A stretch of 64,000 nt of DNA from Bryoerythrophyllum caledonicum. Its lineage: Eukaryota; Streptophyta; Bryopsida; Pottiales; Pottiaceae. The position numbers were made by a program, and so were the translations under genes. Under the pieces are notes generated by a model that was given only the letters and a program-made list of their open reading frames with translations, was not told the DNA's origin and made no database searches. The stretch is from assembly GCA_963971425.1 (NCBI GenBank), contig OZ020517.1, positions 24,376,462 to 24,440,461 of the forward strand, read 5' to 3'. Positions 23,286-35,177 of the stretch are shown one piece after another (the first letter of the stretch is position 1; each line of letters starts with the position of its first letter).

Positions 23286-24370
23286 GAGGATTGAACCTCT
23301 GCAGCTCCCAAGAAGCCGAATCTACAAATCACGAGGAGGAAAACAAACTTCCAGGATGAGTATCACCATGGTCGAGCTCTTGCTAGCTCTGTTTGTCAGA
23401 ATCCCAAATCTTCTCGTGCTTTGAATCTAGAAGCGTCGAAGTTCGTGGAGCAGCTATTTCGCATGTTTATGTAGACTTGGTGCAACTCGATGTGTAAAGT
23501 TGAAGCCAGAAACGAACTAATTCAGTCAACGTCCAACCACAAAACCAGATCAACACGAACTTAGACACGCGAGACCCAAATGATGGACACAAAACCAACT
23601 CAGACAGAAACGCTACGAAGCTACAAGCATCGTACATGATCAAGTTTGCAACTACAAATCTGACGTGCTGGTAGATAGAAAGTCGAGATCATGCTAATTC
23701 AGACAACGTATGTCACATCAATACATGAGCTTGGTAGACTTCAAAGAACGAACCCAGTACGACCACAGAAAGTAGCAGTAACTAAACCAAGCATCTGAAC
23801 CCGGGTTCAAGGATCAATCACTAGTAGAAACCGTTATGACTACAATAGAATTATGGCTTCTCTTCTAAATAACGTGGTTACGTTCAGGCGATTCTAGCAC
23901 TGTAGGATACACCAAGTTGCAGAAACCAGCAGCTGAATGTACCGACTGGGAGACCTGTGACGTACCGAATAAGTTGACACTGGAAGGTCTGGAAGGATAT
24001 GTTGGTGCAGGGAACTGGTTGAATGGAGAAGGAAGCTCGGAGGCCCTTGTTGATGATGCTGATGATGGAAGTCTGGTGGCGATGGTGGCGATGGTGGTAG
24101 GTTATAATTCTTTCAAAAGGAGGATCCGTGCCTCGTTTCCAACGATCAAAAAGGGCGCTGACGGTACGCTATTCCGAGGTGGCGAGAAAAGGTGTCTTTG
24201 ATATTTCCTGGCCTAATCTTCAGCTCACTAATTCCGCGTGCCTATCTTGGGCCGTAAAGGCCTCCCTTGACGTCTTCTTGCTCTCCAACGTGTTTTGTCT
24301 CACCTTCTTTATCGGTGATGCCTTCTTTTTAGAAACCAGTTCACTGATTCACCAAATTCGATTTGACAGG
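23286..24370. other. Upstream region of KAI2
   Basis: Expected to hold the KAI2 promoter and leader. No TATA box is evident in the first 200 bp. A 94-codon plus-strand open frame at 23917-24201 has no recognisable features and I leave it out. Confidence 0.35.
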
Positions 24371-24608
24371 ATATCCTCACGCTCGGATTTAGTGGTGGGG
24401 CCAAACCCGGCCCCTATTTTGTTTTTTGGATGGGGTCCTATTTATAGAAAAGGAAGGACCGCCAGGGTAAACAATAGGCGTGGTCCCCAAATTTGTCAAA
24501 AAAATATCCAAAAAAGCCTTTGGACTCCCCAAAATAAGAGGGTGAGAAATGTGACCCAATGCAATTAAGATGGGGCCCACATCGGGTAAGTCCGAGCGTG
24601 GGGGATAT
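24371..24608 (-). mobile_element. MITE of the GGGGCC family, copy 1 (inverted)
   Basis: Ends ATATCCTCACGCTCGGA and TCCGAGCGTGGGGGATAT form inverted repeats. The interior (GGGGCCAAACCCGGCCCC, AAAATAAGAGGG, ATGCAATTAAGATGGGGCCC) is the reverse of the next two copies. Confidence 0.65.
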
Positions 24609-24677
24609 CATGTCCACGCCCACAAAATTCTAGACAGAAAAATTTACAGGTTTTAGATGACCCTAAACTACTATACG

Positions 24678-24954
24678 TGCCCAGGGAGAATTGACCCCCT
24701 CGTTGGATCTTACCGGAGGTGGGCCCCGTCCTAATTGCATGGGGTCGTTTTTCTGGCCCTCTTATTTTGGGGTCAGAGGCTTTCTTTGGGATTTTTTTGA
24801 CAAACTTGGGGCCCGTGGCCATTGTTTATCCCTAGGAACTTACCTTGCTAAAATTAGGTCCCCATCCAAAAACAAAATAGGGGCCATGTTTGGCTCCACC
24901 ACCTCGTGGCCCCCTCGGGTAAGTACCAACGAGGGGGTCAATTCGCCCTGGGCA
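24678..24954 (+). mobile_element. MITE of the GGGGCC family, copy 2
   Basis: Starts TGCCCAGGGAGAATTGACCC and ends GGTCAATTCGCCCTGGGCA, inverted repeats of about 30 bp including CCCTCGTTGG / CCAACGAGGG. No clear target duplication is visible. Confidence 0.75.
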
Positions 24955-24999
24955 AACTACCTGGGTGAAGGTGGGTGTTATCCAAAGTCTTGGAGCAGA

Positions 25000-25270
25000 G
25001 GGCGAATTGACCCCATCGTTGGAAGTTACCCGAGGTGGGCCCCGTCTGAATTGCATGGGGTCTTTTTTTCCCTCTTATTTTGGAGGGTCCAAAGGCTTTT
25101 TTTGGATTTTTTTTGGACAAATTTGGGGCCTACGGTCATTGTTTATCCTAGAAAACCCTCCCTTGCTATAATTAAGGCCCCTTCCAAAAACAAAATAGGG
25201 GCCAAGTTTGGCCCCACCACCTCGTGGCCCAGGCCTCGGGTATCTCCCAACGAGGGGGTCAATTCGCCCT
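25000..25270 (+). mobile_element. MITE of the GGGGCC family, copy 3
   Basis: Ends GGGCGAATTGACCCC and GGGGTCAATTCGCCC. The interior is nearly colinear with copy 2 (GAGGTGGGCCCCGTC, CTCTTATTTTGGAGG, CATTGTTTATCCTA). It lies only 45 bp from copy 2 in the same orientation, so local duplication is possible. A degenerate fourth copy is at 36300-36440. Confidence 0.75.
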
Positions 25271-26599
25271 AGGCAAGTCTTGTATCTCTGAATGGAGTGG
25301 TTGCAAATTTAATCTCTGGCTATAAAATCTTCACTTGGATTTCCACAGGTTGCCAACATAGCAACTTGTCTGTGCCAAAACAATAATAGTAAAAAATTTG
25401 CGTGGTGATGTGATTTTGAACTTCTAATGCTACTACGCTAGGAGCATCTGCACAGTTGCATTTTTTAAGTTGACATCATAACTATCTCCAAAAACAATAT
25501 TTAAGTAGTATAGAGTTCTCATGAGAGTTTTTCTTTAAAATGATAGGAATGAAAAAGGTAGGGTGGAATTAAAATACATGGAAAGAAAGAGAGCATGACG
25601 AATTTCCAGCTCTACTATTCCTCACCAATGAAATGCATAGCAATCAATGGGAGTGACCAAGTTTCACTTTCAAGAAATCTCTACCATGTGACAACTATAT
25701 AGGGTGAAAGCACACTAGAGTGTACTAGTTTTGGTTTCACATTGTTACAAAATTACATTATTGAATATGAGAGAATGATTGACATAACTAATGGATCCGA
25801 GGATCCAAGGGAAATTTGCCAATTATAATCAATATTTGGTTTTATTCACTAAAATCGATAAAAACCGGGGAATTCCATAAAAATTCAAGAATAATTTTTT
25901 TGCACTTCTGTTGACTGGAAGAGTAAATTAACAAGATTTTACATGTAGTTCTCATTTTCGTTTAATTAGTTACTAGTTGAAATAAATGTAAACTCAAAAT
26001 TAGGAATTTTTAATGTTACAACGTCCCTCTTCTCAAGTTTGGCGTTCCTAAGAAATTCCTTGTAGAAGGAATTAAATAACAAAAAAATTAGTTCTACATT
26101 TAAAATCAAGTTAACTTCTACCACCAACCAACCAAACAAAATGTTTAAAAATCAATTTTTGTTGAATACTCTATTTTTGCCCAAAAATGAGAAAGCCTAA
26201 GATTCAACTCGTTTATCTTCCACATTAAGTTGAATTGAGATATTAAGTAACAACAAATGTCAAGCCACACCTAATATCATAATTAGTGTAGTTAAAATAG
26301 GATTGTATTAAACTATTATGCTCTCTTATGCACCTAATGCAAGCTAAAGCTCCTCATAGGACCCCAAATTCCCAAAGAGTTGAGTAGTGGTTCCCCCACA
26401 CCTTCCTTGAGCCAAGTCACCATGTGCATGTAGTCCCAGTTAGTAACATAAGACCATAAGATTGGAGGTGATATGTGGAGTCACCCCCCTTTACTTTCAT
26501 AAAAACTCTAATGTAAAAGAAAGTTGTTAAAACCTTGAGTATAGTATAAAAGTTTTGAAAACAACTTGCACTATACATTGTATTGATAGTGTAGATTGA
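25271..26599. other. AT-rich repeat debris, no gene
   Basis: Contains the inverted copy (26330-26470) of the 20740 repeat. No supported gene. Confidence 0.4.
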
Positions 26600-26725
26600 T
26601 TAAAATTGTGGATCACCTATACTAATTTACATCAAGCACATGCATGTCAAGTTTTAATTGGGTATTTGTTCGAAGCAAGAGTGTACCAGTCTACCATTAG
26701 ATGTAAATTTTCAATTAGTGTCCAC
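26600..26725 (+). repeat. Dispersed repeat GTGGATCACC (copies at 30553-30685 and 60815-60930)
   Basis: All copies share GTGGATCACC, CACTAATTTACATCAAGCAC, TGCATGTCAAGTT and AATTGGG(T/C)ATTTGTT. The third copy is inverted and begins just after the second assembly gap. No ORF or clear terminal structure. Confidence 0.65.
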
Positions 26726-26778
26726 AATATATTCAAGAATCGGTGTAATGAACTAGACCATACCTTTACATTATTTTC

Positions 26779-26781
<3 letters not shown>

Positions 26782-26810
<29 letters not shown>

Positions 26811-26811
26811 C
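26782..26811. repeat. (TA)n microsatellite
   Basis: About fourteen uninterrupted TA dinucleotides. Confidence 0.95.
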
Positions 26812-27017
26812 TCCTATAAAATTTGTGATGGATTGAAGTTTTCTTCATCTTTTTTCCTTAAGAAACTTTGGAATGTCCGAAATGATAGACATAATGATAG
26901 CTGATAGACTTCCAAAGGGAAAATCATTTCCATAATGATACCTGATAGAGTGATGAGAGGTTCAATGTAGGACAGTAATAACACACTAGGCCATCACTTC
27001 AGAGAAAAAGAAGGCTC

Positions 27018-27740
27018 TTAACCCTTAAAAGATGGAGCTATGACCGTGGCATCAATCCCGATTTTCATTGTAATATGTGCTCTAATTCTTCATCAAACAT
27101 AAGCGGAAATATTTTTATTTCATTTTTCAGAGATGACACCACATGTTTTGTTCATGTCACAAAAAACACAAGATTTTTTGGTGAAAATTCAAATTATTGT
27201 GATTTTCTGAGGAAAAATTTGAAGAATGTTCATATCATATACAAATTTTGCGTAAAAAATATGATAATTTCACTGAAGGTGTACATTATTGTGCTGAAAC
27301 TTGTGGTGTAGATAAAACTTCTTTTTTTAGCTTAAATTAGAAAAATGGTCATCCACTGTAATAGGCCCAAAGTTCAAATTGCAATAACTTACTCAATTTT
27401 ATGTATTTTTCAAATTTTCAAACTGGATTGGAAATTAGATTTGATAAAATTCATTTCATTAGTTGGACTCAATTTCAAAAAATATCATTTTAATGACTCA
27501 AATTCAGATTTAGAGCTAAAGCTAGAAGTTTCTAAAATACACTACGTTGAGTTCCATGTTACAAACATTTTCTTGTTTAGAGAAAAAGTTACACACTCTA
27601 TGAAGGGTATCTATAGTGCATGTGGTACATGCACTCATTGACAACACCTTCACAAAACTTGGATGAAAGTAATGTTTTATCATCACATTGAAGCATTTTA
27701 CATTCTTCCATCAACCAGATTTTGGTCGCCTCAACGTTAA
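27018..27740. mobile_element. Possible TTAA-flanked element, weak
   Basis: Left TTAACCCTTAAAAGATGGAGC (27018). On the right, TCAACGTTAAAGGGTTAT near 27732 gives a loose inverse. The interior is unlike the main TTAA family. Borders are uncertain. Confidence 0.3.
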
Positions 27741-27760
27741 AGGGTTATCCCTTTTAACCT

Positions 27761-27892
27761 TTAACCCTTTAAGGACAATGGTCAATTCTGGTTGCTAACA
27801 AAATCTATGAGTGTGGTAGATTTTGTTTGAAAATCTACAAGCTCATAGATTTTGTAAGTGACCATATTTAACCATCGCCCTTAAAGTATTAA
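27761..27892. mobile_element. 132-bp palindromic TTAA mini-element
   Basis: TTAA at both ends (27761-27764, 27889-27892). Arms of about 50 bp pair almost fully: CCCTTTAAGGACAATGG opens the left arm, CCATCGCCCTTAAAGTA closes the right, and both reach ACAAAATCTATGAG / CTCATAGATTTTGT. The loop (GTAGATTTTG / AAAATCTAC) forms its own hairpin. This fits a piggyBac-type MITE. Another TTAATCCCTAAAGGACC follows at 27889. Confidence 0.65.
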
Positions 27893-27999
27893 TCCCTAAA
27901 GGACCATTTGGACATGCTAGTTACAAATCAATTTTGGGCAGGTTTTGTAAGACTCCATTTTCAAAGATTAAATTTTTGGTGAGAATAGGAATATGGGTT

Positions 28000-30552
28000 A
28001 TCTTTGCAAGGGATTTTCTCTTTCTTCTTTTGAACTTATAGAAAAAAAAATTGCAGTGCTTTAAACATAAACAACTCGACTCTTTTGTCAGCTAGCAGGG
28101 TACTACAGAGATGAATAGTAGCACTGTAGAGTTGATAATTGCACTTTTAAAAGACGGGTAGTAGTGAAATAAATTTCTTTGCAACCTCCATTGTTTTCAC
28201 TTACAGAACAAATAAGAATTAAGAATTCTACTTTTTTTTTTAAAAATTGAATTGATAGAATAAGTCATTATAATTCTATTCACCATTCAAATTTTAGATC
28301 CAACAATTATTTCTCTATTTAAAAAAATAAAATTTCTTTCCTAAGTGAAGGGCCACTTTTTATACCCCTAGTCATTGCAGGTCCATTTTTGTATCTTAAA
28401 CACCTCTATCTCTTGGGATTTTTGGCGTCAGTAGGGAGCCGCAAACTGGAAACTAATTGCCAAAGGAGCTGTTGGGTATGCTTTAACGTTGAGGTGGCCT
28501 TTCATCTAAAAATATTTGTAGAGGATGATTTCTATATTAGTTCAAATGTCCTCAGAGCATCTGCACTATTGGGCACAGGAGAGTCGGCGCCGTGGAATGT
28601 GGAGCCGTGGCACGTATGGGACCAACCAAATTGATTTCAACTGCATCCGCACCACGTTGCCGCCAAAAAACTAGGGTCGCGACATATCAAAGCTCCACTA
28701 GCTCCCATGTCCCATCGGCTCTGACCATCTCCACATGCAATCACCATGTTTGGTCAACACTTCTTTGGGTGTCTGCAATTTATCGAGGAAAGGCCTCTCA
28801 TTGTTGTCCAAGGATTCTTTGCCGTGGATCAAAAATTGGCGGTTGAGGGTTTCAACGACATTGATTTGTTTTTTGCCCGTTGGCATACCTATTGTAGTGA
28901 GCGGCGTGGTTGCTCTAATTAAAAAGGATTATGAAATCAAAGCAAGTGACCATCAAAGGGAAAAAATAGATGTGTAATAGTGAAGAACGAAGCAAGATCC
29001 ATGTAATTTGCATGAATATGGCCCAATGTGATTCACACAAACATCCTTAGTTCAAAGTGACGCCCAAAATCCAAGAATTACAATAGTATTTGTTACAAGA
29101 TTTCATGTGCAATCAAGGTATAAATAAGTAGCTATGAGTTTGGTTGCATGATTAATATCAAAATGAAGTTCTTTGTGCTTATGATTGGTGCATAACTTTC
29201 ACTATAAAAGAATTGTCTTCATAAGTGCATGAGTTGTTCCTTGTGAAATTTGACCAAAATTCTAAGCTCATGCCATCTTTTTCCAAACTTTTGTAGATGT
29301 CCACAGTATTTAATGAACAGAGTAATCTACTTCTATAATTGAATATTATCTATCCAACAATCTCAGACACTTTTGTGCTAGGATTCAGTGGATGAAATTA
29401 ATTGAATAAAATTATAAACTTCAAAACGCAAAAGCCCAAAAGAAAGCGTTGGAGGATTGGAATTGCTAGAGAAGAAAAAGTATTTGACAAGGGGAAGCAA
29501 GAAAAAAGACTCACGAAATCTCAAACCCTAACCCCGCTAGTTCCAAATCCATAAATCTGACAATGCTTGAGCTAAAAATACTGAATCACATCGAAATAGG
29601 AGTGAGGCTTGATCTGAAAATTTTGGAGCTCAAACTTTTATGTGGCTTAGACTTTAAAACTCATGCTACTAAATTTTGCAGGCGTTGAAATGATGATGAT
29701 AGCAATGCTAGCCCAAGGAAATATTTGGACTGATGTGGTGAGCTTCGCATTTTGAGTTTCACGACGTTTTTGTGAAGGTTGATCGGACTTCTAGCATTTG
29801 CAATTAGCCGTAATCTGGAAAAAAACCTATGGCGACGGTGAAGGTGAGCAAAGAAAGACGACTACGAAATTCCATGATGACCAATATGCTTCCGTCCAAA
29901 ACAATCCAGCTTTGGGATTGCAATACAAACACGACAGTGCTATGGCACATAGCACGCTAGGTCTTAAAACAAGGCCAAAGTCGGGAGTGCGGGCGTAGCA
30001 GCCCCGACATGAATTTAAAGCTTGCAGGAGCAAGGAAAGAAGGGACAAGGGAGAGAGGCAACACATTGGACTAAGATGATTGGGAGAGCGCGAGGAGAGG
30101 GGGGGGAGCACGGAAGTAGGAGCAATGGGATAACGAGGGGGCAGACTCGACAAGAAGTTGTAAGATAAAAAGTGTTTTCCGTCATGTCCGTCCATTCGAC
30201 TGTCAATCCGTCGGCTCTCTTTGGGCCCTTGTCCGTCTATGTAGACAACTGTGGTGGACGCTCAAGCAGCTCGCAATGTACCCATTCCTCGAAGCAACCC
30301 TTGATCCTCGGTGTGAAGGTACTAAAAGTGTCATGCACATTGCAGCGAGCGCTTCGTCTAGCCACCCCATGTACGGCGCACATGACAATAACACTATCTT
30401 GAGCTCGGCGCGTACAGACAACAACACCCCGAGCTCAACAACAATACCTCGGGCAAGAGTGAAAGCACCCAAAAAAACCAATTTTTTGGCGGGCACCTCT
30501 AAGTTTAACCATAGTAATGATATACCATTCACTCAATATAGTATGGAATCAT
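28000..30552. other. Gene-poor region
   Basis: A possible MITE end (GAGCATCTGCACTATTGG) is seen at about 28557 with no partner. At 30185-30250 there is a fragment (TTTGGGCCCTTGTCCGTCTA, TGTAGACAAC) shared with 53190-53240. I see no supported gene. Confidence 0.4.
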
Positions 30553-30685
30553 AATTGATGTGGATCACCCACACTAATTTACATCAAGCACTTGCATGTC
30601 AAGTTCTAATTGGGCATTTGTTTTTTAAGCAAGTGTGCGAGTCAACAATTACATGTAAATTTCTAGTTAGTGTAGAATCTCGAAC
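30553..30685 (+). repeat. Second copy of the GTGGATCACC repeat
   Basis: GTGGATCACCCACACTAATT, CTTGCATGTCAAGTTC and AATTGGGCATTTGTT match the copy at 26600. Confidence 0.65.
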
Positions 30686-30996
30686 TACTCTAGTCCACAC
30701 TACATATGGAGAACAGTGTACTGTATGTATCTTATACGGGCTCATGATTTCCAAGCGGCAATATCTCTACAGATATTGCAGAGCAAAAGCGTCGTGGATT
30801 CTGCTTTCAACCTTTTCAATGATCACATGTCTGCCTCCACCACATTGAGGATCCCCCACATCAAATTCCTTCACTTTTTCTTTTCCTTTCTTGATCTTGC
30901 TCTTTTCAATTTCTTCTCCTTCTATTTTGGCATTTTTCTATTGTCATAGTAGTATGTAGAATTGGTAGGAAGTTTTCCAACATGATAAGTTCTTGA

Positions 30997-32257
30997 TTAA
31001 CCCCTAAAAGACCAAGTGTCCAAAAAGGGCTTTTTGAAAAATCGGTCAGGTTCCTATGGTGTCAATTTCCAACATTCCACTTTGAAATTTTTACTACATA
31101 AAGACATTACCAAGAGCTCAGTGGGAAAACAATTTTTCCCTAAATTGGACATTTGATGAAAAAGTTATAGGGTTTTGAATTTTAAATGGGGAGGGCGGGC
31201 ACCTCCAAAAACTTTTGATAGGACACTCTATTGAAAGTGAGATTTTCAGTACTCGCAAGTAATATTATTTCCTTCATGTTGTCAAAAAAAAGTTCTTGTC
31301 TTTAGTGAAAAATAGCATACCAACCCAAGTCAAACATTTTCACACATTGTCACTCATTGTCGAGCAAGGTACCAAAAAAACTTCTTCTTTTCCACATAAA
31401 ACCTAGAGATCTTTATATTTTTCACTTTTTATTTTTTCCACAACAATATGTAATGTAAACCTTCTTATTAACAATTCGGATTATCAATCAAAAACATATT
31501 AAGTTCAAAAACAAATAAAGTGTGAATTAACAAATTTCGAGCCTCCACTCCTTGCACACTTGTTTTGAATATGCTACACCCGGTCTCTACCTCTAAAAAC
31601 TGGTGTGTAAGGAGCTACACTAAACATTGCATTTAGTGTAGTCACACAAATAGTGTAATTACCCTACTACACTATTTGCGAACTTGTTCACAATTAGTGT
31701 TAGTTGCGGCAAGCTTTTTCATACACTAATAGTGATTTTATTCACTGTGGCAAGATTTTTCATACACTAATTGTGCACAAGTAAAAAAAAAACCACCCAT
31801 TTTTACTGCAATTCACATATAGTGTAATGTTTCACATTTAGTGTAATGTTGTGTCGTTACACTAATTGTAATTCTTCCTTTTAGTGTAAGGGTTCGTATT
31901 TTGTGTAGACGACACTAAATGTGATTTTTAGTGTAACATCATGCTTAACAAGATGGTAATAGATTTAGACCTTGTGTAGTGAAATTTTTTGACACCAACT
32001 GAAGTCAAAGTCTACTGATCCACTAAACGCAGGGAAGAAAATGAACCATATGCTTGACTTCAAACACTATAATCTTTTAATCCGTGCGGTCAAAGTTTAT
32101 GAAATTTTGTGCATGTATTACTTAATAAGTCTTTATTGAGATCCTACGGTCAGAACTAAAAATAAAAGTTTTTGTTACCTTCTTTATTCATTGCACTAGA
32201 ATCCATTAATTTTAAAGTGTTTTGGGTATAAAACTGTCATGGTACCTTAGGGGTTAA
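30997..32257 (-). mobile_element. TTAA-family (piggyBac-type) MITE with nested element
   Basis: TTAA borders at 30997-31000 and 32254-32257. Ends are CCCCTAAAAGACCAAGTGTC and CATGGTACCTTAGGGG. Orientation is opposite to the copy at 32637-33587, with which it is over 90% alike by eye. It is interrupted by the 316-bp element at 31618-31933; the remainder is about 0.94 kb. The left end matches the 7-kb piggyBac (CCCCTAAGAGCCCAAGTGT) at 17 of 19 positions. Confidence 0.85.
31618..31933. mobile_element. 316-bp CACTA-like MITE
   Basis: Starts CACTAAACATTGCATTTAGTG and ends CACTAAATGTGATTTTTAGTG, with TA on each side (31616-31617, 31934-31935). The uninterrupted sequence at 32960-32990 proves the borders. 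More than ten ACACTAA / TTAGTGT motifs fill it, as in CACTA subterminal regions. CACTA elements usually make 2-3 bp duplications; a TA duplication also allows a mariner origin. Confidence 0.7.
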
Positions 32258-32457
32258 AATGTAGGAATTACTTGTAGGATAGACTAAGGCAGAGTGAATA
32301 GTCCCTATTTGTTGGTTTATTTCCAATCAGTGAGTGGTTTTTGAGGTTTGTGACCAATTGGAAGATTAGAAGAGTCATGATCAAATTGTCATAACCAATA
32401 TGGCGTAGTACAAGTAAAGGAAAGGAAGTTGATTGACTTAGTTTTCATGCTAGAAGG

Positions 32458-32636
32458 CACCACGGCTTTGGTGTAGTGGTTTGAGTCATGGCACACTGGT
32501 GAGGTGGTTGTGAGTTCAAGTCCTGATGCCACCATGGTTCCTACCACCATAGTCCACCCAATTAAAGTGGGGGTTCTTAAGCCCTCGTTGTATGGGTACC
32601 CAAAAAGCCCTTGGGGGATGACATGTTGGTTGTCTC
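32458..32636 (+). mobile_element. tRNA-derived SINE
   Basis: A tRNA-like head has an A-box region (TTTGGTGTAGTGGTTTGAG) and, about 35 bp on, a B box (GAGTTCAAGTCC), followed by a tRNA-unrelated body (ACCATAGTCCACCCAATTAA, GTTGGTTGTCTC). It ends exactly at the TTAA of the next MITE. It cannot be a functional tRNA because the anticodon and acceptor stems do not pair well. Confidence 0.55.
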
Positions 32637-33587
32637 TTAACCCCTAAGGTACCGTGACAGTTTTATACCCAAAACACTTCAAAATTAATGGATTCTAGTG
32701 CAATGAATAAAGAAGGTAACAAAAACTTTTATTTTTAGTTTTGACCGTAGGATCTCAATAAAGACTTATTAAGTAATACATGCACAAAATTTCATAAACT
32801 TTGACCGCACGGATTCAAAGATTATAGTGTTTGAAGTCAAGCATATGGTTCATTTTCTTCCCTACGTTTAGTGGATCATAAGACTTTGACTTCAGTTGGT
32901 GTCAAAATTGTTCACTACACAAGGTCTAAATCTATTACCATCTTGTTAAGCATGATGTTAGCTCCTTACGCACCAATTTTTAGAGGTAGAGACCGGGTGT
33001 AGCATATTCAAAACATGTGTGCAAGGAGTGGAGGCTCGAAATTTGTTAATTCACACTTTAATTTTTTAAACTTAATATGTTTTTGATTGATAATCCGAAT
33101 TGTTAATAAGAAGGTTTACATTACATATTGTTGTGGAAAAAATAAAAAGTGAAAAATATAAAGATCTCTAGGTTTTATGTGGAAATGAAGAAGTTTTTTT
33201 GGCACCTTGCCCGACTATGAGTGACAATGTGTGAAAATGTTTGACTTGGGTTGGTATGCTATTTTTCACTAAAGACAATAACTTTTTTTTTACTATATGA
33301 AGGGAAATAATATTACTTGCGAGTACTGAAAATCTCACTTTCAATAGAGTGTCCTATCAAAAGTTTTTGGAGGTGCCCGAGGTGCCCGCCCTCCCCATTT
33401 AAAATTCAAAACCCTGTAACTTTTTTCATCAAATGTCCAATTTAGGAAAAATTGTTTTCCCACTAAGATCTTGGTAATGTCTTTCTGTAGTAAAAATTTC
33501 AAAGAAGAATGTTGGAAATTGACAGTATAGGAACCTGACCAAACTTTCAAAAAGCCCATTTTTGACACTTGGTACCTTAGGGGTTAA
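32637..33587 (+). mobile_element. Full-length 951-bp TTAA-family MITE (reference copy)
   Basis: TTAA at 32637-32640 and 33584-33587. Ends are CCCCTAAGGTACC and GGTACCTTAGGGG, perfect 13-bp inverted repeats. There is no ORF of note. Subterminal ATCTCAATAAAGACTTATTA and TTTGACCGCACGGATT match, inverted, the right subterminal part of the 7-kb piggyBac (49390-49560). The centre (GATAATCCGAATTGTTAAT, ACATATTGTTGTGG) matches 46780-46830 of that element. Confidence 0.88.
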
Positions 33588-33596
33588 GCATTTAGT

Positions 33597-33775
33597 GTAG
33601 GAAAGCACTTAGGATAGAAAAGTGTTCACCCTTGAAAGGGGGAAGTAGTTCTATTACGCTATGCTATGTCCTGTGGTCATGGGCTTAGTGAAGAGAATGA
33701 ACAAACACTATATTCATGCCGGACCCGGATTGGGACGGGACCGAAGTACTTCTTCTTCTTTCCATGCTTGAGATG
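33597..33775 (-). repeat. Copy of the kinase-like gene's 3' end
   Basis: Read on the minus strand, CATGAATATAGTGTTTGTTC, AAGCCCATGACCACAGGAC and GTAATAGAACTACTTCCCCC match 50510-50373 downstream of the kinase-like pseudogene and 37832-37998. It sits ten bases beyond the MITE's TTAA. Confidence 0.6.
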
Positions 33776-35177
33776 CTGTATCTAAGAGAGGAAATAAATT
33801 TTTAGTTTTGTTTGGTCTTTGACTGGATGTGGAATGATACTATAAAAGTGATGGAATATGTTTTCGGATACTGTGTATTGATTGGATTGAGTGATAATTG
33901 GAGATTTTGTACGGATGACAACTGGAATTGAATGGTTGGGGAGCTTGTGTGAGATCTGTGAAGTGAAAGTCAATTGGTAAAGAGATGGCATGGGTGCATG
34001 CCATGGCCATGCTTCCAATTGGTAACGAGGTTATTTAGTTATAGTTTAGATTGAATTCTATCGGTGGTGGAGCCGAACTGAAAATCATATGTAGAATTAA
34101 ATCAAATCTGGTGAAAGTAAAATTCGAAACTCAAAAAAATAATAAAAACAAATCAATGAAGGAAGTTATGAAATAAGAAGAATAAATGGGAAGTTAGAAA
34201 AGGGATGTCGTTGTAGAAAAAATGAATATTACTTGTTACTGGAGAATTCTATATATGAAATGTATCCATTATGTTATAATAAGAGTATAACTAACAACCT
34301 AACTACACCAACTTAGCAAATGACCTCCCTAGCAATCAAATCCGACCTCTTTGGATATTTTCCAATTGGGTGAAAATTGTATTCGACAGTTATTGGGCAT
34401 GAGAAATATGAAATTTTAGGAACTTTGCAACATTTTTCAACCGGTAAAAATTCCTGACACTTTCACACCATAAACACTTCAAAACTGCTTAATTTAGTGG
34501 TCAAAAACAAATTCCTTTCTATGTGTCCAATGAGAATAAAAATTACATTTCCATTTTTAAAATTCAAAGAACTTGGAAGAAATATTGCAAGCACAAGAAC
34601 ATGTCCAAGATGTGTAAAAGTGCACCTCATTATTCTAGTTTTTGAAGAGTATTCATATATCCTTTGGGGAAGCACAATAAAGAAAATTGTGTGAGAAAAT
34701 TGTATATTCCTATGCCAACCCTTGCCTTTATGTTAGTAATTGGGACCACAAGGAGAAGGTGACCAAACTTGGATAAAATGGAACTACTCCTAAACTTTTT
34801 GGGAACTTGGAATTCTAGACAAAAGCTTTAGCTTGCATTGAATATAGCCAAAGAAAATTGATTGCCACTATTACTTGTGCATTTCATAGGCGTAGATTAA
34901 AAAGTATGAAATTCCTTAACCTATATGCATTTATGTATTTAAAATCTCACATTCTTTTCTCTTGAACTCTTTCCTTTTTGAGAAGGACTTTCAAGACAAC
35001 TCTAATAAACTAACAAAAACATGCACAAAACCTTCTTTATTTACTACATTTAGGTGATACAAATTCCTTGATACCAATACACTTTTTTGATGCATTAGAA
35101 GTTTTCTAAAAGTGAAAAGGGGTGATCCCGCATGGCATTATATACTTTACAAACTTCTCTTAGTAACAATGAACATA
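33776..35177. other. Repeat debris, no gene
   Basis: At 34445-34500 there is a piece of a TTAA-family left end (GACACTTTCACACCATAAAC). At 34725-34950 is a copy of the 20740 repeat. No gene is supported. Confidence 0.4.

Noticed and set aside
24691-25272. 193-codon open frame with repeated segments
   Set aside because: Lies entirely within two copies of a MITE; the repeated peptide reflects the DNA repeat.
32458-32530. Functional tRNA gene
   Set aside because: A and B boxes are present but the stems do not pair and the sequence continues as a SINE body.
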